Positions 18,090 to 26,939 of a DNA stretch of 64,000 nucleotides are shown in pieces. The DNA is from Parafrigoribacterium mesophilum. Its GTDB lineage: Bacteria; Actinomycetota; Actinomycetes; Actinomycetales; Microbacteriaceae. Positions within the stretch are counted from its first letter, which is position 1, and each line of letters opens with the position of its first letter. The translations under genes were made by a program, and so were the position numbers. Location: the NCBI RefSeq assembly GCF_039652555.1, contig NZ_JBDJAF010000001.1:186001-250000 (forward strand). The letters run 5' to 3'. The notes beneath the pieces are model-generated. The model was not told the origin of the DNA, ran no database searches, and worked only from the letters and a program-made list of their open reading frames with translations.

Positions 18090-19643
18090 TTAGCCGACCA
18101 GCACATCCCTGATTCGCCAGCCGCTTGCGGTGCGGATCACCAGCACTGAGACGGGCGCTGCTCCGCTTCCAGGAAGGTTAACCGACACCAGAGCTCCGTC
18201 ACCGAGGCGTTCCGTGAGGGTGGCGGCGTCGATCGGGAACAGCTCGTCCTGTGCACTCGTCGCCCCGGAGGCGATGAGTTGCGTGTCGTGGTCCAGCGCG
18301 GCCGAGTCTTCCTGGTCCACGCGACGAAGGCAGTCGGCGGAGCGGCCGGCCAGGCATCCGGCCCGCACCCGGAGCAGTTGCCGCGTCGCTTCCGCCGGGT
18401 CGTCGCCGACCTCCGCACCGGTTGACTCCGGCGCCGAGCTCGGGGCCGGCAGCGAAGGCGAGGCCGCACGGGGCGACGTCGACGGCGACGGGGGGACGAC
18501 CGCCCGGGACGGGCCCTGGGATGGGATCATCGCCAGCGCACCGACGCACACTGCGACGCCGACGGCACCGGCCAGCCAGAATGGCTTGCGAACACCGCGC
18601 CGCCGCAGGCCATTCCACCAGGCCGGATGCAGGCGCTGCGTCCACGACACCGGGCCCGGGCGCCAGCGCGCGGTGACCCCGGCCGATGAGGCGTCGTCGG
18701 GAGCACGGCGATGCAGAGCGCGGCGCCGTCCGGTCGGTCGGCCCACGGCACTCGGTTCGAGTGCGACTATTCCGGGCGCTGAGCGCATGGTGTTGTAGCG
18801 GCGCGTGGTGTTGTAGCCGGGTGCAGCGAGATCCAGACCGCCCCGGTCCGACGCTACCGAGTCCGACGCTACCGAGTCCGACGCTACCGAGTCCGACGCT
18901 ACCGAGTCGAACGGTGGCGCGGGCATCACCGGCAACGGCTCCGCGAGCTCGAAGATCCGCTCGGCGAGTTCTTCGGGAAAGCTCCGCGCATCCAGGTCCA
19001 CAGCACGGGTCGCATCCAGGAATTGCGACAGCCGATCGCTACCGCTGCCGGTGTGCTGGGTGCGATCCAAAACCCGACTGCACAGCGCAGCGACGTCGGT
19101 GAGGTCCCGCAGCACTGCAGGGTGAGCGGAGAGTTGGGCGGCGGTAAGGCTGTGTTCGGCACCGGCCGGTTGCGCCCCGATCAGCGTCGCCGCTCCGAAG
19201 CCGATGAGAACCGGGGCACCCACCTCGTCGAACAGCACCGTGGACAACCGCACCGCTCCGTGCGCGACGCCGGCGCGGTGCAGTTCTGCCACCGCCCGCA
19301 CCAACGGGGCCAGGATCGTCACTGCTTCGCCTGCGGCGAGCAAATTCCGCGCGATCAGGATATGCGCCAGATTGTCGGCCCCGAGCCGCTGCAGAATGGC
19401 GCACGGCATACCCGAGCTGTCGGTGGCGACATCCCGCAACCGCAGCAGGTGAGGCGAATCCGCCCGGCTCAGCGCCTCGAGTTCGGTATCGATCGAGTGC
19501 CGGTCCACTCCGGGTCGGTACCGCTTGAGTGCCGCCGCTCGCGGCGCGCCCTCTGCACCGGCTCCGGCATGGCCCAGGTAGACCTCGGCGCGAGCTCCGA
19601 ACCCGAGCAAGCGCACGAGCCGGTAGCCGCCGATCGTGTCCAT
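18090..19643 (-). CDS. Transmembrane protein-kinase-like protein (predicted pseudokinase)
   Basis: A 517-residue protein with an N-terminal Ser/Thr kinase-like fold. A glycine-loop-like G-F-G-A-R-A-E-V is at 14-21 and a beta-3 lysine at K40 (A-A-L-K). The catalytic loop reads H128-G-A where kinases have H-R-D, and the metal motif reads G-F-G (148-150) instead of D-F-G. Both catalytic aspartates are therefore missing, and phosphotransfer is unlikely. A perfect four-fold D-S-V-A-S repeat is at 246-265, a basic stretch at about 300-350, one membrane helix at 355-374, and a small extracellular domain after a Pro/Ser linker. The frame is open for 68 codons upstream, but ATG 19643 has AGGA 7 nt before it and starts at the kinase fold. 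It converges with sucB. Confidence 0.82.
   Translation of the reverse strand: MDTIGGYRLVRLLGFGARAEVYLGHAGAGAEGAPRAAALKRYRPGVDRHSIDTELEALSRADSPHLLRLRDVATDSSGMPCAILQRLGADNLAHILIARNLLAAGEAVTILAPLVRAVAELHRAGVAHGAVRLSTVLFDEVGAPVLIGFGAATLIGAQPAGAEHSLTAAQLSAHPAVLRDLTDVAALCSRVLDRTQHTGSGSDRLSQFLDATRAVDLDARSFPEELAERIFELAEPLPVMPAPPFDSVASDSVASDSVASDSVASDRGGLDLAAPGYNTTRRYNTMRSAPGIVALEPSAVGRPTGRRRALHRRAPDDASSAGVTARWRPGPVSWTQRLHPAWWNGLRRRGVRKPFWLAGAVGVAVCVGALAMIPSQGPSRAVVPPSPSTSPRAASPSLPAPSSAPESTGAEVGDDPAEATRQLLRVRAGCLAGRSADCLRRVDQEDSAALDHDTQLIASGATSAQDELFPIDAATLTERLGDGALVSVNLPGSGAAPVSVLVIRTASGWRIRDVLVG
18846..18905. repeat. 15-bp tandem repeat, four identical copies, inside the pseudokinase gene
   Basis: GTCCGACGCTACCGA occurs four times head to tail with a partial fifth copy, encoding D-S-V-A-S on the minus strand. 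It is in frame, so copy number could vary without breaking the gene. It lies in the juxtamembrane region between the kinase-like and membrane segments. Confidence 0.95.
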
Positions 19644-19754
19644 CCGGGCATCCTGCACCAGTGCGCGGAATCTCAGCCCGCATGATCGCGTGAATGTGCG
19701 GGTGGGCCCGGAACCGGAGCATGGGGAGGAGACGGTGGCCGTATCCTTGAAGTC

Positions 19755-20477
19755 ATGGCAAGGAAGAAACCCGCAGGGCCCAAGAAGGAAAAAGCGCCAG
19801 GTCGTCTGAAGCAGATGTACCGCGTTTACAAGATGACGCGGGAGCACGACCCGCAGTCCGTCTGGTGGATGGCTTTGGGCTTCTTCGCCCCGGTAGCGGT
19901 AGGCACGGTCATCGGCCTGCTCACCTCCGATGGCACGGTGTTCGGGTTCGTGCTCTGGATCCTCGTCGGTGTGATGTCGGGCATCCTCGCGTTCATGATC
20001 ATCCTGGGCCGCCGCGCGGAAAAGGCGGCGTACGCGCAGATCGAGGGCAAGCCCGGTGCGGTCGGCGCCGTGCTCAAGAGTTCACTTCCCCGCGGCTGGA
20101 CCGGAAGCGAGATGCCCATCGCGGTCAGCCCGAGAACTCAGGATGCGGTGTACCGGGCGGTCGGCCGCGGCGGCGTAGTCCTGATCGGAGAAGGCCCCAA
20201 AAGCCGCACTCAGAAGATGCTCGAGGAGGAGCGACGTCGGGTCGCGAGAATCCTGCCGAACGTGCCGATCAACTTCCTGCACGTCGGGCCTGACGCGGAT
20301 GCGGTGCCGTTGCACAAGCTGGCCCGCAAGGTGCGTCGCTTCAAGAACACGCTGAACAAGGCCGAGGTGTACGCGGTAGACAACCGCATCAAGTCGCTCG
20401 TGAAGTCCGGCAGAAGCGCGTTGCCGATCCCGAAGGGCATCGACCCGATGAAACCGCGGGTGCAGCGGCCGCGCTGA
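19755..20477 (+). CDS. DUF4191 domain membrane protein
   Basis: A 240-residue conserved actinobacterial protein. The basic N-terminus (K-K-P-A-G-P-K-K-E-K) is followed by M-Y-R-V-Y-K and two membrane helices (about residues 38-55 and 63-80). A soluble C-terminal domain follows, with V-L-I-G-E-G-P-K-S-R and many basic residues, ending in P-R-V-Q-R-P-R. The function is unknown. In actinobacteria the gene is commonly found beside an RDD protein and glnA, exactly as here, so it may act at the membrane in relation to nitrogen or envelope physiology, but nothing in the sequence shows that. Confidence 0.88.
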   Translation: MARKKPAGPKKEKAPGRLKQMYRVYKMTREHDPQSVWWMALGFFAPVAVGTVIGLLTSDGTVFGFVLWILVGVMSGILAFMIILGRRAEKAAYAQIEGKPGAVGAVLKSSLPRGWTGSEMPIAVSPRTQDAVYRAVGRGGVVLIGEGPKSRTQKMLEEERRRVARILPNVPINFLHVGPDADAVPLHKLARKVRRFKNTLNKAEVYAVDNRIKSLVKSGRSALPIPKGIDPMKPRVQRPR

Positions 20478-20493
20478 CGCCCGTATAAGCTAG

Positions 20494-20518
20494 CCCGGAA
20501 AACCTGAAGCACTCCGGG
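20494..20518. terminator. Possible short hairpin between convergent genes
   Basis: CCCGGA (20494-20499) can pair with TCCGGG (20513-20518) around a 13-nt loop, between the DUF4191 stop and the convergent RDD gene stop. There is no T-run; assignment rests on position and pairing only. Confidence 0.35.
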
Positions 20519-20520
20519 GT

Positions 20521-20937
20521 TCAGACCCGGACCAGCACCGTTCCGGCGACCCGGTCGTGCACGCCGCGTTGGTCTTTGTCCCAGATTACTGCCGGAATCA
20601 CCAGGCCGATCAGCACCGTGCGCACGATTGGTCGCCAGATACCGACCCAACCGCCGGCCAGGGGAACCACGCGCATCCCGGTGATGAGATGACCAACGCT
20701 GCCACCAGCGGTGGCGATGAAGACGACTTGGGTGATGGCGTACACATCGAGCGTCGCCCACGGGTTGTAATCGAAGAACGCCACGGAGACCAGCACGCTC
20801 AGTCCCCAGTCGATGACCAGTGCCAGCGCGCGACGGCCGATCCGCCCGATCGAACGACGGCCAGACTCCGGTAAGCCGAGCCGTTCCCCGGGCCAGGAGT
20901 TCGAAGCGCCCTGCACTGTGCGTTGTGAGCCGGCCAT
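20521..20937 (-). CDS. RDD family membrane protein
   Basis: A 138-residue membrane protein. The defining motif is present as R-R-A-L-A-L-V-I-D-W at the first helix. Further hydrophobic segments follow (V-Y-A-I-T-Q-V-V-F-I-A; P-I-V-R-T-V-L-I-G-L-V-I-P). It ends with D-K-D-Q-R-G-V-H-D-R-V-A-G-T, the conserved C-terminal loop of the family. RDD proteins are small integral membrane proteins of mostly unknown function; some are linked to Na+/H+ exchange. It is divergent from glnA (138 nt to the glnA start) and convergent with the DUF4191 gene. Confidence 0.88.
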   Translation of the reverse strand: MAGSQRTVQGASNSWPGERLGLPESGRRSIGRIGRRALALVIDWGLSVLVSVAFFDYNPWATLDVYAITQVVFIATAGGSVGHLITGMRVVPLAGGWVGIWRPIVRTVLIGLVIPAVIWDKDQRGVHDRVAGTVLVRV

Positions 20938-21075
20938 GACTTCATCCTATTCAAGTGGGAGTGCGTAACACGGGTGAAACAATCGGGATACCGCCGGGAA
21001 ACCGGGCAGGGCTACGCTCGGCAGTGGCCGCGCACGGCAGCCGAAGCTGATTCATCGTTTCTAGGAGTCTTCTGC

Positions 21076-22500
21076 ATGTTCACTGATCCATCCGAGGTGC
21101 TCGCTTTCATCAAGGACACCGACGTCAAATTCCTCGACCTCCGCTTCACGGATCTTCCCGGGGTGCAGCAGCACTTCAACATCCCCGCGGCCACGGTCGA
21201 CGAGGACTTCTTCGCGGTGGGGCAGCTCTTCGACGGGTCGTCGATTCGCGGCTTCGCATCGATCCACGAATCGGACATGCAGCTGATCCCCGATGTGACC
21301 ACCGCGTACGTTGATCCGTTCCGCGCCGAGCGCACCCTCATCATGCTGTTCGACATCTACAACCCGCGTAACGGTGAGATCTACGCCCGCGACCCGCGCC
21401 AGGTCGCCAAGAAGGCGGAACGGTACCTCGCATCCACCGGCATCGCGGACACCGCGTTCTTCGCCTCGGAGGCCGAGTTCTACATCTTCGATGACGTGCG
21501 CTTCGAGGTGAAGCAGAACTCGAGTTTCTACGCGGTCGATGCCAACGAGGGCGCCTGGAACTCCGGACGCGTCGAGGAAGGCGGCAACCTCGCGAACAAG
21601 ACGCCGGTCAAGGGCGGTTACTTCCCGGTGAGCCCGGTTGACCAGCTCGCCGACCTCCGCGACGACATCTGCCTTCGGCTGATAGCGGCGGGCCTGGTAC
21701 TCGAACGCAGCCACCACGAGGTCGGCAGCGGCGGGCAGTGCGAGATCAACTACCGCTTCGACACGCTGATCCACGCCGCGGACGACATCCTCAAGTTCAA
21801 GTACATCGTGAAGAACACGGCGTTCGAGTGGGGTAAGACCGCGACGTTCATGCCGAAGCCGCTGTTCGGCGATAACGGATCCGGCATGCACACGCACCAA
21901 TCACTGTGGAACGGCGGCACCCCGCTGTTCTACGACGAGAGCGGTTACGGCGGACTCAGCGACATCGCCCGCTGGTACATCGGCGGCATCCTCAAGCACG
22001 CCGGTGCTCTTTTGGCGTTCACAAACCCGACGCTCAACTCGTACCGACGGTTGGTGCCCGGCTTCGAAGCCCCGGTGAACCTCGTCTACTCAGCCGGGAA
22101 CCGGTCCGCGTCGATCCGCATCCCGATCACCGGCACGAACCCGAAAGCCAAGCGCATCGAGTTCCGTGCGCCGGATGCATCCGGTAACCCCTACCTGGCG
22201 TTCAGCGCGCAGCTGATGGCGGGCCTCGACGGCATCAAGAACAAGATCGAGCCGCACGAGCCCATCGACAAGGACCTGTACGAACTCCCGCCGGAGGAAG
22301 CCAAGAACATCCCGCAGGTGCCGGCGTCCCTGGAGGAAGCGCTGCGGATCCTGGAAGCCGACCACGACTTCCTCACCGAGGGCAACGTGTTCACGACCGA
22401 CCTGATCGAGACCTGGATCGCCTACAAGCGCGAGCACGAGATCATCCCGGCCGCGCAGCGCCCGCATCCGTTCGAGTACGAACTGTACTACGGGGTCTAA
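21076..22500 (+). CDS. glnA: Glutamine synthetase type I (adenylylation-regulated)
   Basis: A 474-residue GSI enzyme that makes glutamine from glutamate, ammonia and ATP. Motifs include the D-G-S-S-I-R-G-F loop, A-E-F-Y-I-F-D and H-H-E-V-G active-site glutamates, the N-R-S-A-S-I-R-I-P segment, and the adenylylation site Tyr402 in K-D-L-Y-E-L-P-P-E-E. The frame is open 34 codons further upstream, but ATG 21076 has AGGAG 8 nt before it and the family N-terminus M-F-T-D-P-S. The modifying enzyme gene glnE lies directly downstream on the opposite strand, with a long inverted repeat between them. Expect nitrogen regulation, but no clear GlnR box was identified by eye. Confidence 0.97.
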   Translation: MFTDPSEVLAFIKDTDVKFLDLRFTDLPGVQQHFNIPAATVDEDFFAVGQLFDGSSIRGFASIHESDMQLIPDVTTAYVDPFRAERTLIMLFDIYNPRNGEIYARDPRQVAKKAERYLASTGIADTAFFASEAEFYIFDDVRFEVKQNSSFYAVDANEGAWNSGRVEEGGNLANKTPVKGGYFPVSPVDQLADLRDDICLRLIAAGLVLERSHHEVGSGGQCEINYRFDTLIHAADDILKFKYIVKNTAFEWGKTATFMPKPLFGDNGSGMHTHQSLWNGGTPLFYDESGYGGLSDIARWYIGGILKHAGALLAFTNPTLNSYRRLVPGFEAPVNLVYSAGNRSASIRIPITGTNPKAKRIEFRAPDASGNPYLAFSAQLMAGLDGIKNKIEPHEPIDKDLYELPPEEAKNIPQVPASLEEALRILEADHDFLTEGNVFTTDLIETWIAYKREHEIIPAAQRPHPFEYELYYGV

Positions 22501-22509
22501 CCCGCGAGC

Positions 22510-22567
22510 GATACCTTTCCGGACGAGATCGCCCGCCGCGGCGGGGTGTTTCGTCCGGAAGGGTATC
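22510..22567. terminator. Nested long inverted repeat between glnA and glnE
   Basis: Outer arms 22510-22526 and 22551-22567 form a 17-bp stem with one G-U-type mismatch. The loop holds a second perfect hairpin (CCCGCC 22532-22537 with GGCGGG 22540-22545). It sits between the two convergent stops and should act as a bidirectional terminator; the lack of a T-run is normal for high-GC actinobacteria. Confidence 0.75.
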
Positions 22568-22578
22568 TCTGGGGACGC

Positions 22579-25521
22579 TTAGCCGGCCTCCGGTGCCGAG
22601 CCCTCCAGAACCCCGTAGAACTCCCTCTCGAAGACGTGGCGCGCCCGGCGTGTGACGCGCAGGTAGTCGCTCTCGAGTGCGTTCGCCGAGCCAGGCGGAT
22701 ATCCCATGATCCTGGCGACTCCCTCGAGCTGCGCGCGAGTGCCGGGCAGCACATCGGTGGTCTTGGACGTCCACAGCGTCATCGCCGAGCGGGTGCGGGA
22801 CGCGAACAACCAGGCTTCCTGAAGCCGGTTCGAATCGCCCTCGCTGACCAGGTTCTCCCGAGTGGCTACCGCCAGAGCCTCCAACGTCGAGGTGGTGCGC
22901 AGGGCCGCGATGCGAGCGCCGTGCTGCAGCTGCAGGAGCTGCACGAACCACTCAACGTCGCTGAGTGAGCCACGGCCGAGCTTCAAATGCCGTGATGGGT
23001 CAGCTCCCTGAGGCAACCGTTCCGACTCCACCCGTGCCTTGATGCGCTTGATCTCCCGCACATCCTTGTCCGAGATGGCGACGGGATAACGCACCTCGTC
23101 GGCCAGCGCCTCGAAGTCGCGCAGCAGGTCACCGTCGCCCACCGCGGTGCGCGCGCGCAGCAGCGCCTGCGCCTCCCAGGTGAGCGACCATCGGGCGTAG
23201 TAGGCGCGGTACGAGTCCAGGGAGCGGACGATCGCGCCGTTTTTCCCTTCCGGCCGCAGATTGATGTCCAAGTCCAGAGGTAGTCGCACGTCCTCGGTGA
23301 GCCGAGACAGCGTGCCGACGATTTTCTCTGCCGTGGATTGCGCCAGCTCGGCGGATGCCGACCCGGCGCGGTAGACATACATCACGTCGGCGTCGGAGCC
23401 GATACCCAGCTCCGCACCGCCGTAGCGGCCCATGGCGATGATGGCGAATTCGATCCCGTCGTTCTGCGGGTGCGCGAGCGCCAGCATCCCGGTCAAGACG
23501 CCGTCCACCACATCGGTGAGCCCACTGGCGAGCTGTTCCACCGTGATCAGACCGAGGATGCTCGAAATCGCGAGTCGCAGCACCTCCCGCCGGCGCATCG
23601 CCCGAATGGCGCCGGCACCGGCCTCCTGGTTGCGAGCGTGCCGCTTCACGATCGCGTGCACCTCTTGCAACAGTTGCGCCCGGTCCCTGGGCTGCAATTG
23701 GTCGTCCGCCTCGAGCCAGGCCACTGCCTCGGGAATGCCCTCCAGCAGGTCGCCCACGAACCGCGACCCTGCCAGCAATTGGGCAAGGCGGTGCGCGGCA
23801 CCGGATGAATCGCGCAGCATCCGCAGGTACCAGTGCGTCTCCCCCAGGTCGTCGCTCAGGCGCCGGAAAGCGAGCAGTCCGCGGTCGGGATCGGCCCCTT
23901 CGGCCAGCCATTGCAGGATCACCGGCAGCAGATTGCGCTGGATGGCGGCCCGGCGTGACACCCCAGCGGTGAGCGCCGCGATGTGCCTGAGCGCGCCCTG
24001 CGGATCGGTGAATCCGATCGCGGCCAGACGTGCCGCGGCGTTCTCACTGCTGAGCGCCATGCCGCCCTCCGGCAGGTGTGCCACCGCGGCGAGCAACGGC
24101 CGGTAGAAGAGCCGCTCGTGGAGCCCGCGCACTGCCGTTTTGGTGCGCTGCCACCGCGCCGTGAGTTCCTCCGCGCCGGGCAGCCCGCTGGCCCTCGCGA
24201 GCAGGCGCAAGTCCTCCGGTTCTCGGGGCATCAGGTGGGTGCGGCGCAGTTGGGCCAGTTGCAGCCGGTGCTCGAGAAGGCGCAGAAACCGGTAATCCTG
24301 GGAGAACTCGGCGCTTTCCTCGCGTCCGATGTAACTGCGCTCGGCCAAGGCGTGTAGCGCCGGAAGGGTGCCGCGCTGACGCACGCCCGGGTCGGTCTGG
24401 CCGTGCACGAGTTGCAGCAGCTGGATCGTGAACTCCACGTCGCGCAGTCCGCCGGGGCCGAGCTTGAGCTGAACGTCCACCTCGTCCCTGGGGATGTTCG
24501 CGGTGACGCGCTCGCGCATCCGCTGCACGGATTCGACGAAGTTTTCGCCGGACGCGCTGGACCACACCGCCGGCGCCACAGCATCCACGAAACGACCGCC
24601 CAGCTCGAGGTCTCCCGCCAGCGGCCGCGCCTTCAGCAGAGCCTGGAACTCCCAGCCCTTGGCCCATCTCGCGTAGTACGCCAGATGGGACTCGAGGGTG
24701 CGTACCAGGGCGCCGTCCTTACCCTCGGGGCGCAGGTTGGCATCCACCTCCCACAGCTCAGGTTCGGTGGCCAGCCCGAAGATGGCCTGCGAGGTGGCGA
24801 TCGCCAGCGCCGTGCCGATCTGCACGGCCCGCTCGTTGCTCATCGCGTCACCGGGTTCGGCCACGAACAGCACGTCGACGTCGCTGACGTAGTTGAGCTC
24901 CCGCGCCCCCGCTTTGCCCATGCCGATGATCGCCAGTCGGGTGGCTGCGGTCTCGTCTTTCGGAAACCGCGATTGCCCCCTGGCGATCGACAGGGCCGCA
25001 TCCAGGGTCGCGCCTGCGAGATCGGCCAACGCCATTCCGACGCTGTCCACGGCGCCCAGAGCATCTGCCTGCTCCAGGTCCCAGGCGGCGATCCGGGCAA
25101 GGTGCCACCGGTAGCGCTTGCGAAGGATGTTCACCGCCACTTCTGTGCGCAGCCCCGCAACGGCCGCGAGGAGGTCGGCGCGGTAGGAGTCGGCATCCGG
25201 CAGGGCCGGCAGCGCGTCGGCCAGCGCGGCTACCTCGGCCGGATGCCGGAGGAAGAACTCGGCGAGCCCCTTTGACGCCCCGAGCACTCGGATCAGCCTG
25301 GATGCGGCGGCCGGGTCGGCGAGCACCGCATCAGTGCCCGGCGCGGCACGCTCGCGAAGCTCGACCAGCATCCGCAGCGCTTGGTCGGGATTGGCGCTGG
25401 CCGACAGCAGCGGCAGGAAGTTCGCAGCGGCGTCCCAGGACCGCAGCAGCTCTTCTGCCGCCCTCAGCTGCGTGAAGCCGAGCCGAGCCAGACCGGTGAG
25501 CGCGCTCTCCTGCCTGGCCAT
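22579..25521 (-). CDS. glnE: Bifunctional glutamine synthetase adenylyltransferase / adenylyl-removing enzyme
   Basis: A 980-residue, two-headed nucleotidyltransferase that adds AMP to and removes AMP from GlnA. Each half has the metal-binding motif of the family: G-K-A-G-A-R-E-L-N-Y-V-S-D-V-D-V in the N-terminal adenylyl-removing half, and G-R-Y-G-G-A-E-L-G-I-G-S-D-A-D-V in the C-terminal adenylylating half. Helical regulatory regions lie between. Length is that of a full enzyme. The start M-A-R-Q-E-S is the first good ATG, 12 nt after the stop of glnA2, so glnA2 and glnE are likely one transcript. The target Tyr402 of GlnA is conserved in the neighbour. Confidence 0.95.
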   Translation of the reverse strand: MARQESALTGLARLGFTQLRAAEELLRSWDAAANFLPLLSASANPDQALRMLVELRERAAPGTDAVLADPAAASRLIRVLGASKGLAEFFLRHPAEVAALADALPALPDADSYRADLLAAVAGLRTEVAVNILRKRYRWHLARIAAWDLEQADALGAVDSVGMALADLAGATLDAALSIARGQSRFPKDETAATRLAIIGMGKAGARELNYVSDVDVLFVAEPGDAMSNERAVQIGTALAIATSQAIFGLATEPELWEVDANLRPEGKDGALVRTLESHLAYYARWAKGWEFQALLKARPLAGDLELGGRFVDAVAPAVWSSASGENFVESVQRMRERVTANIPRDEVDVQLKLGPGGLRDVEFTIQLLQLVHGQTDPGVRQRGTLPALHALAERSYIGREESAEFSQDYRFLRLLEHRLQLAQLRRTHLMPREPEDLRLLARASGLPGAEELTARWQRTKTAVRGLHERLFYRPLLAAVAHLPEGGMALSSENAAARLAAIGFTDPQGALRHIAALTAGVSRRAAIQRNLLPVILQWLAEGADPDRGLLAFRRLSDDLGETHWYLRMLRDSSGAAHRLAQLLAGSRFVGDLLEGIPEAVAWLEADDQLQPRDRAQLLQEVHAIVKRHARNQEAGAGAIRAMRRREVLRLAISSILGLITVEQLASGLTDVVDGVLTGMLALAHPQNDGIEFAIIAMGRYGGAELGIGSDADVMYVYRAGSASAELAQSTAEKIVGTLSRLTEDVRLPLDLDINLRPEGKNGAIVRSLDSYRAYYARWSLTWEAQALLRARTAVGDGDLLRDFEALADEVRYPVAISDKDVREIKRIKARVESERLPQGADPSRHLKLGRGSLSDVEWFVQLLQLQHGARIAALRTTSTLEALAVATRENLVSEGDSNRLQEAWLFASRTRSAMTLWTSKTTDVLPGTRAQLEGVARIMGYPPGSANALESDYLRVTRRARHVFEREFYGVLEGSAPEAG

Positions 25522-25533
25522 CGTGGCGGCCTG

Positions 25534-26871
25534 CTACAGCTTTTCCAGGTTGCTTTGAAGTTCGTACGGCGTCACCTGCGCGCGGTACTCCTTCCACTCC
25601 TGGCGTTTGTTGAGCAGGACGTAGTTGAACACCTGCTCGCCGAGGGTCTCGGCGACCAGTTCGGAGTCCTCCATGATCGACAGGGCGTGATCGAGACTGG
25701 CCGGCAGTTGGCTATAGCCCAGCGCCCGCCGTTCGGCGTCGCTGAGGCTCCAGACGTTGTCCTCGGCTTCCACGGGGAGTTCATAGTCCCCCTCAATGCC
25801 CTTGAGCCCGGCGGCGAGCATCAGCGAGAACGCCAGGTAGGGGTTGGCCGCAGAGTCGATGGCGCGGTACTCCACCCGCGAGCTCTGGCCCTTGCTCGGC
25901 TTGTACAGCGGCACCCGGATGAGGGCGGAACGGTTGTTGTGGCCCCAGCAGACGAAGCTCGGCGCCTCGTCCCCGCCCCAAAGCCGTTTGTAGGAGTTCA
26001 CGAACTGGTTGGTCACCGCGGTGATCTCCGGGGCGTGCTTGAGCAAGCCCGCGATGAATTGGCGGCCCAGTTTGGACAGCTGGTACTGAGCCCCGGCTTC
26101 GAAGAACGCGTTCGTGTCGCCCTCGAACAACGACATGTGGGTGTGCATGCCCGACCCCGGATGCCCGGAGAGCGGCTTCGGCATGAACGACGCGTACACG
26201 CCCTGCTCGATGGCGACCTCTTTCACCACCGTGCGGAAGGTCATGATGTTGTCTGCGGTGGTGAGGCCGTCCGCGTAGCGCAGATCGATCTCGTTCTGGC
26301 CAGGGCCGGCCTCGTGGTGGCTGAACTCGACCGAGATGCCGAGGTCTTCCAGCATCCGCACCGAACGGCGGCGGAAGTCATGCGCCGTGCCGCCGGGCAC
26401 ATTGTCGAAATAACCGGCGGAATCCACCGGTTTCGGACCCTCGATGCCGTACTGCGAACTCTTGAGCAGGTAGAACTCGATCTCCGGATGCGTATAGAAG
26501 GTGAAGCCGCGCTCCGCCGCCTTCGCCAGGGTGCGCTTCAGCACATTCCGCGGGTCGGCCACCGCGGGCTGCCCATCCGGAGTGTTGATATCGCAGAACA
26601 TCCGTGCGGTGAGGTCGGTCTCGCCGCGCCAGGGCAGAATCTGGAAGGTGGCGGGGTCCGGATGCGCCAGCACATCGGCCTCGAACGTGCGCGTCAGGCC
26701 TTCGATGGCCGAACCGTCGAATCCGATGCCCTCATTGAAGGCACCCTCCACCTCGGCCGGCGCGATGGCCACCGACTTCAGTGTGCCGATCACATCGGTG
26801 AACCAGAGTCGGACGAATTTGATCTGCCGCTCTTCGATGGTGCGAAGAACGAAGTCCCGTTGCTTGTCCAT
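25534..26871 (-). CDS. glnA2: Glutamine synthetase, type I, GlnA2-like (not adenylylated)
   Basis: A 445-residue GSI paralogue. It has the catalytic elements F-D-G-S-A-I-E-G, P-E-I-E-F-Y-L-L, H-H-E-A-G-P-G-Q, G-S-G-M-H-T-H and N-R-S-A-L-I-R-V-P. In place of the K-D-L-Y-E-L-P adenylylation loop it has E-A-E-D-N-V-W-S-L-S, so GlnE should not modify it. This matches actinobacterial GlnA2, which sits beside glnE. A GAGGG site precedes the ATG closely. Divergent from panB with 59-68 nt between starts. Some paralogues of this family act on other amines, so glutamine synthesis is likely but not certain. Confidence 0.92.
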   Translation of the reverse strand: MDKQRDFVLRTIEERQIKFVRLWFTDVIGTLKSVAIAPAEVEGAFNEGIGFDGSAIEGLTRTFEADVLAHPDPATFQILPWRGETDLTARMFCDINTPDGQPAVADPRNVLKRTLAKAAERGFTFYTHPEIEFYLLKSSQYGIEGPKPVDSAGYFDNVPGGTAHDFRRRSVRMLEDLGISVEFSHHEAGPGQNEIDLRYADGLTTADNIMTFRTVVKEVAIEQGVYASFMPKPLSGHPGSGMHTHMSLFEGDTNAFFEAGAQYQLSKLGRQFIAGLLKHAPEITAVTNQFVNSYKRLWGGDEAPSFVCWGHNNRSALIRVPLYKPSKGQSSRVEYRAIDSAANPYLAFSLMLAAGLKGIEGDYELPVEAEDNVWSLSDAERRALGYSQLPASLDHALSIMEDSELVAETLGEQVFNYVLLNKRQEWKEYRAQVTPYELQSNLEKL

Positions 26872-26939
26872 CAGCCCTCTTTTCCTGCGCCAGCCTGGGA
26901 TATCAGGCTAGCCGCTTCCAGGCAGGTACAGTGTTCACT

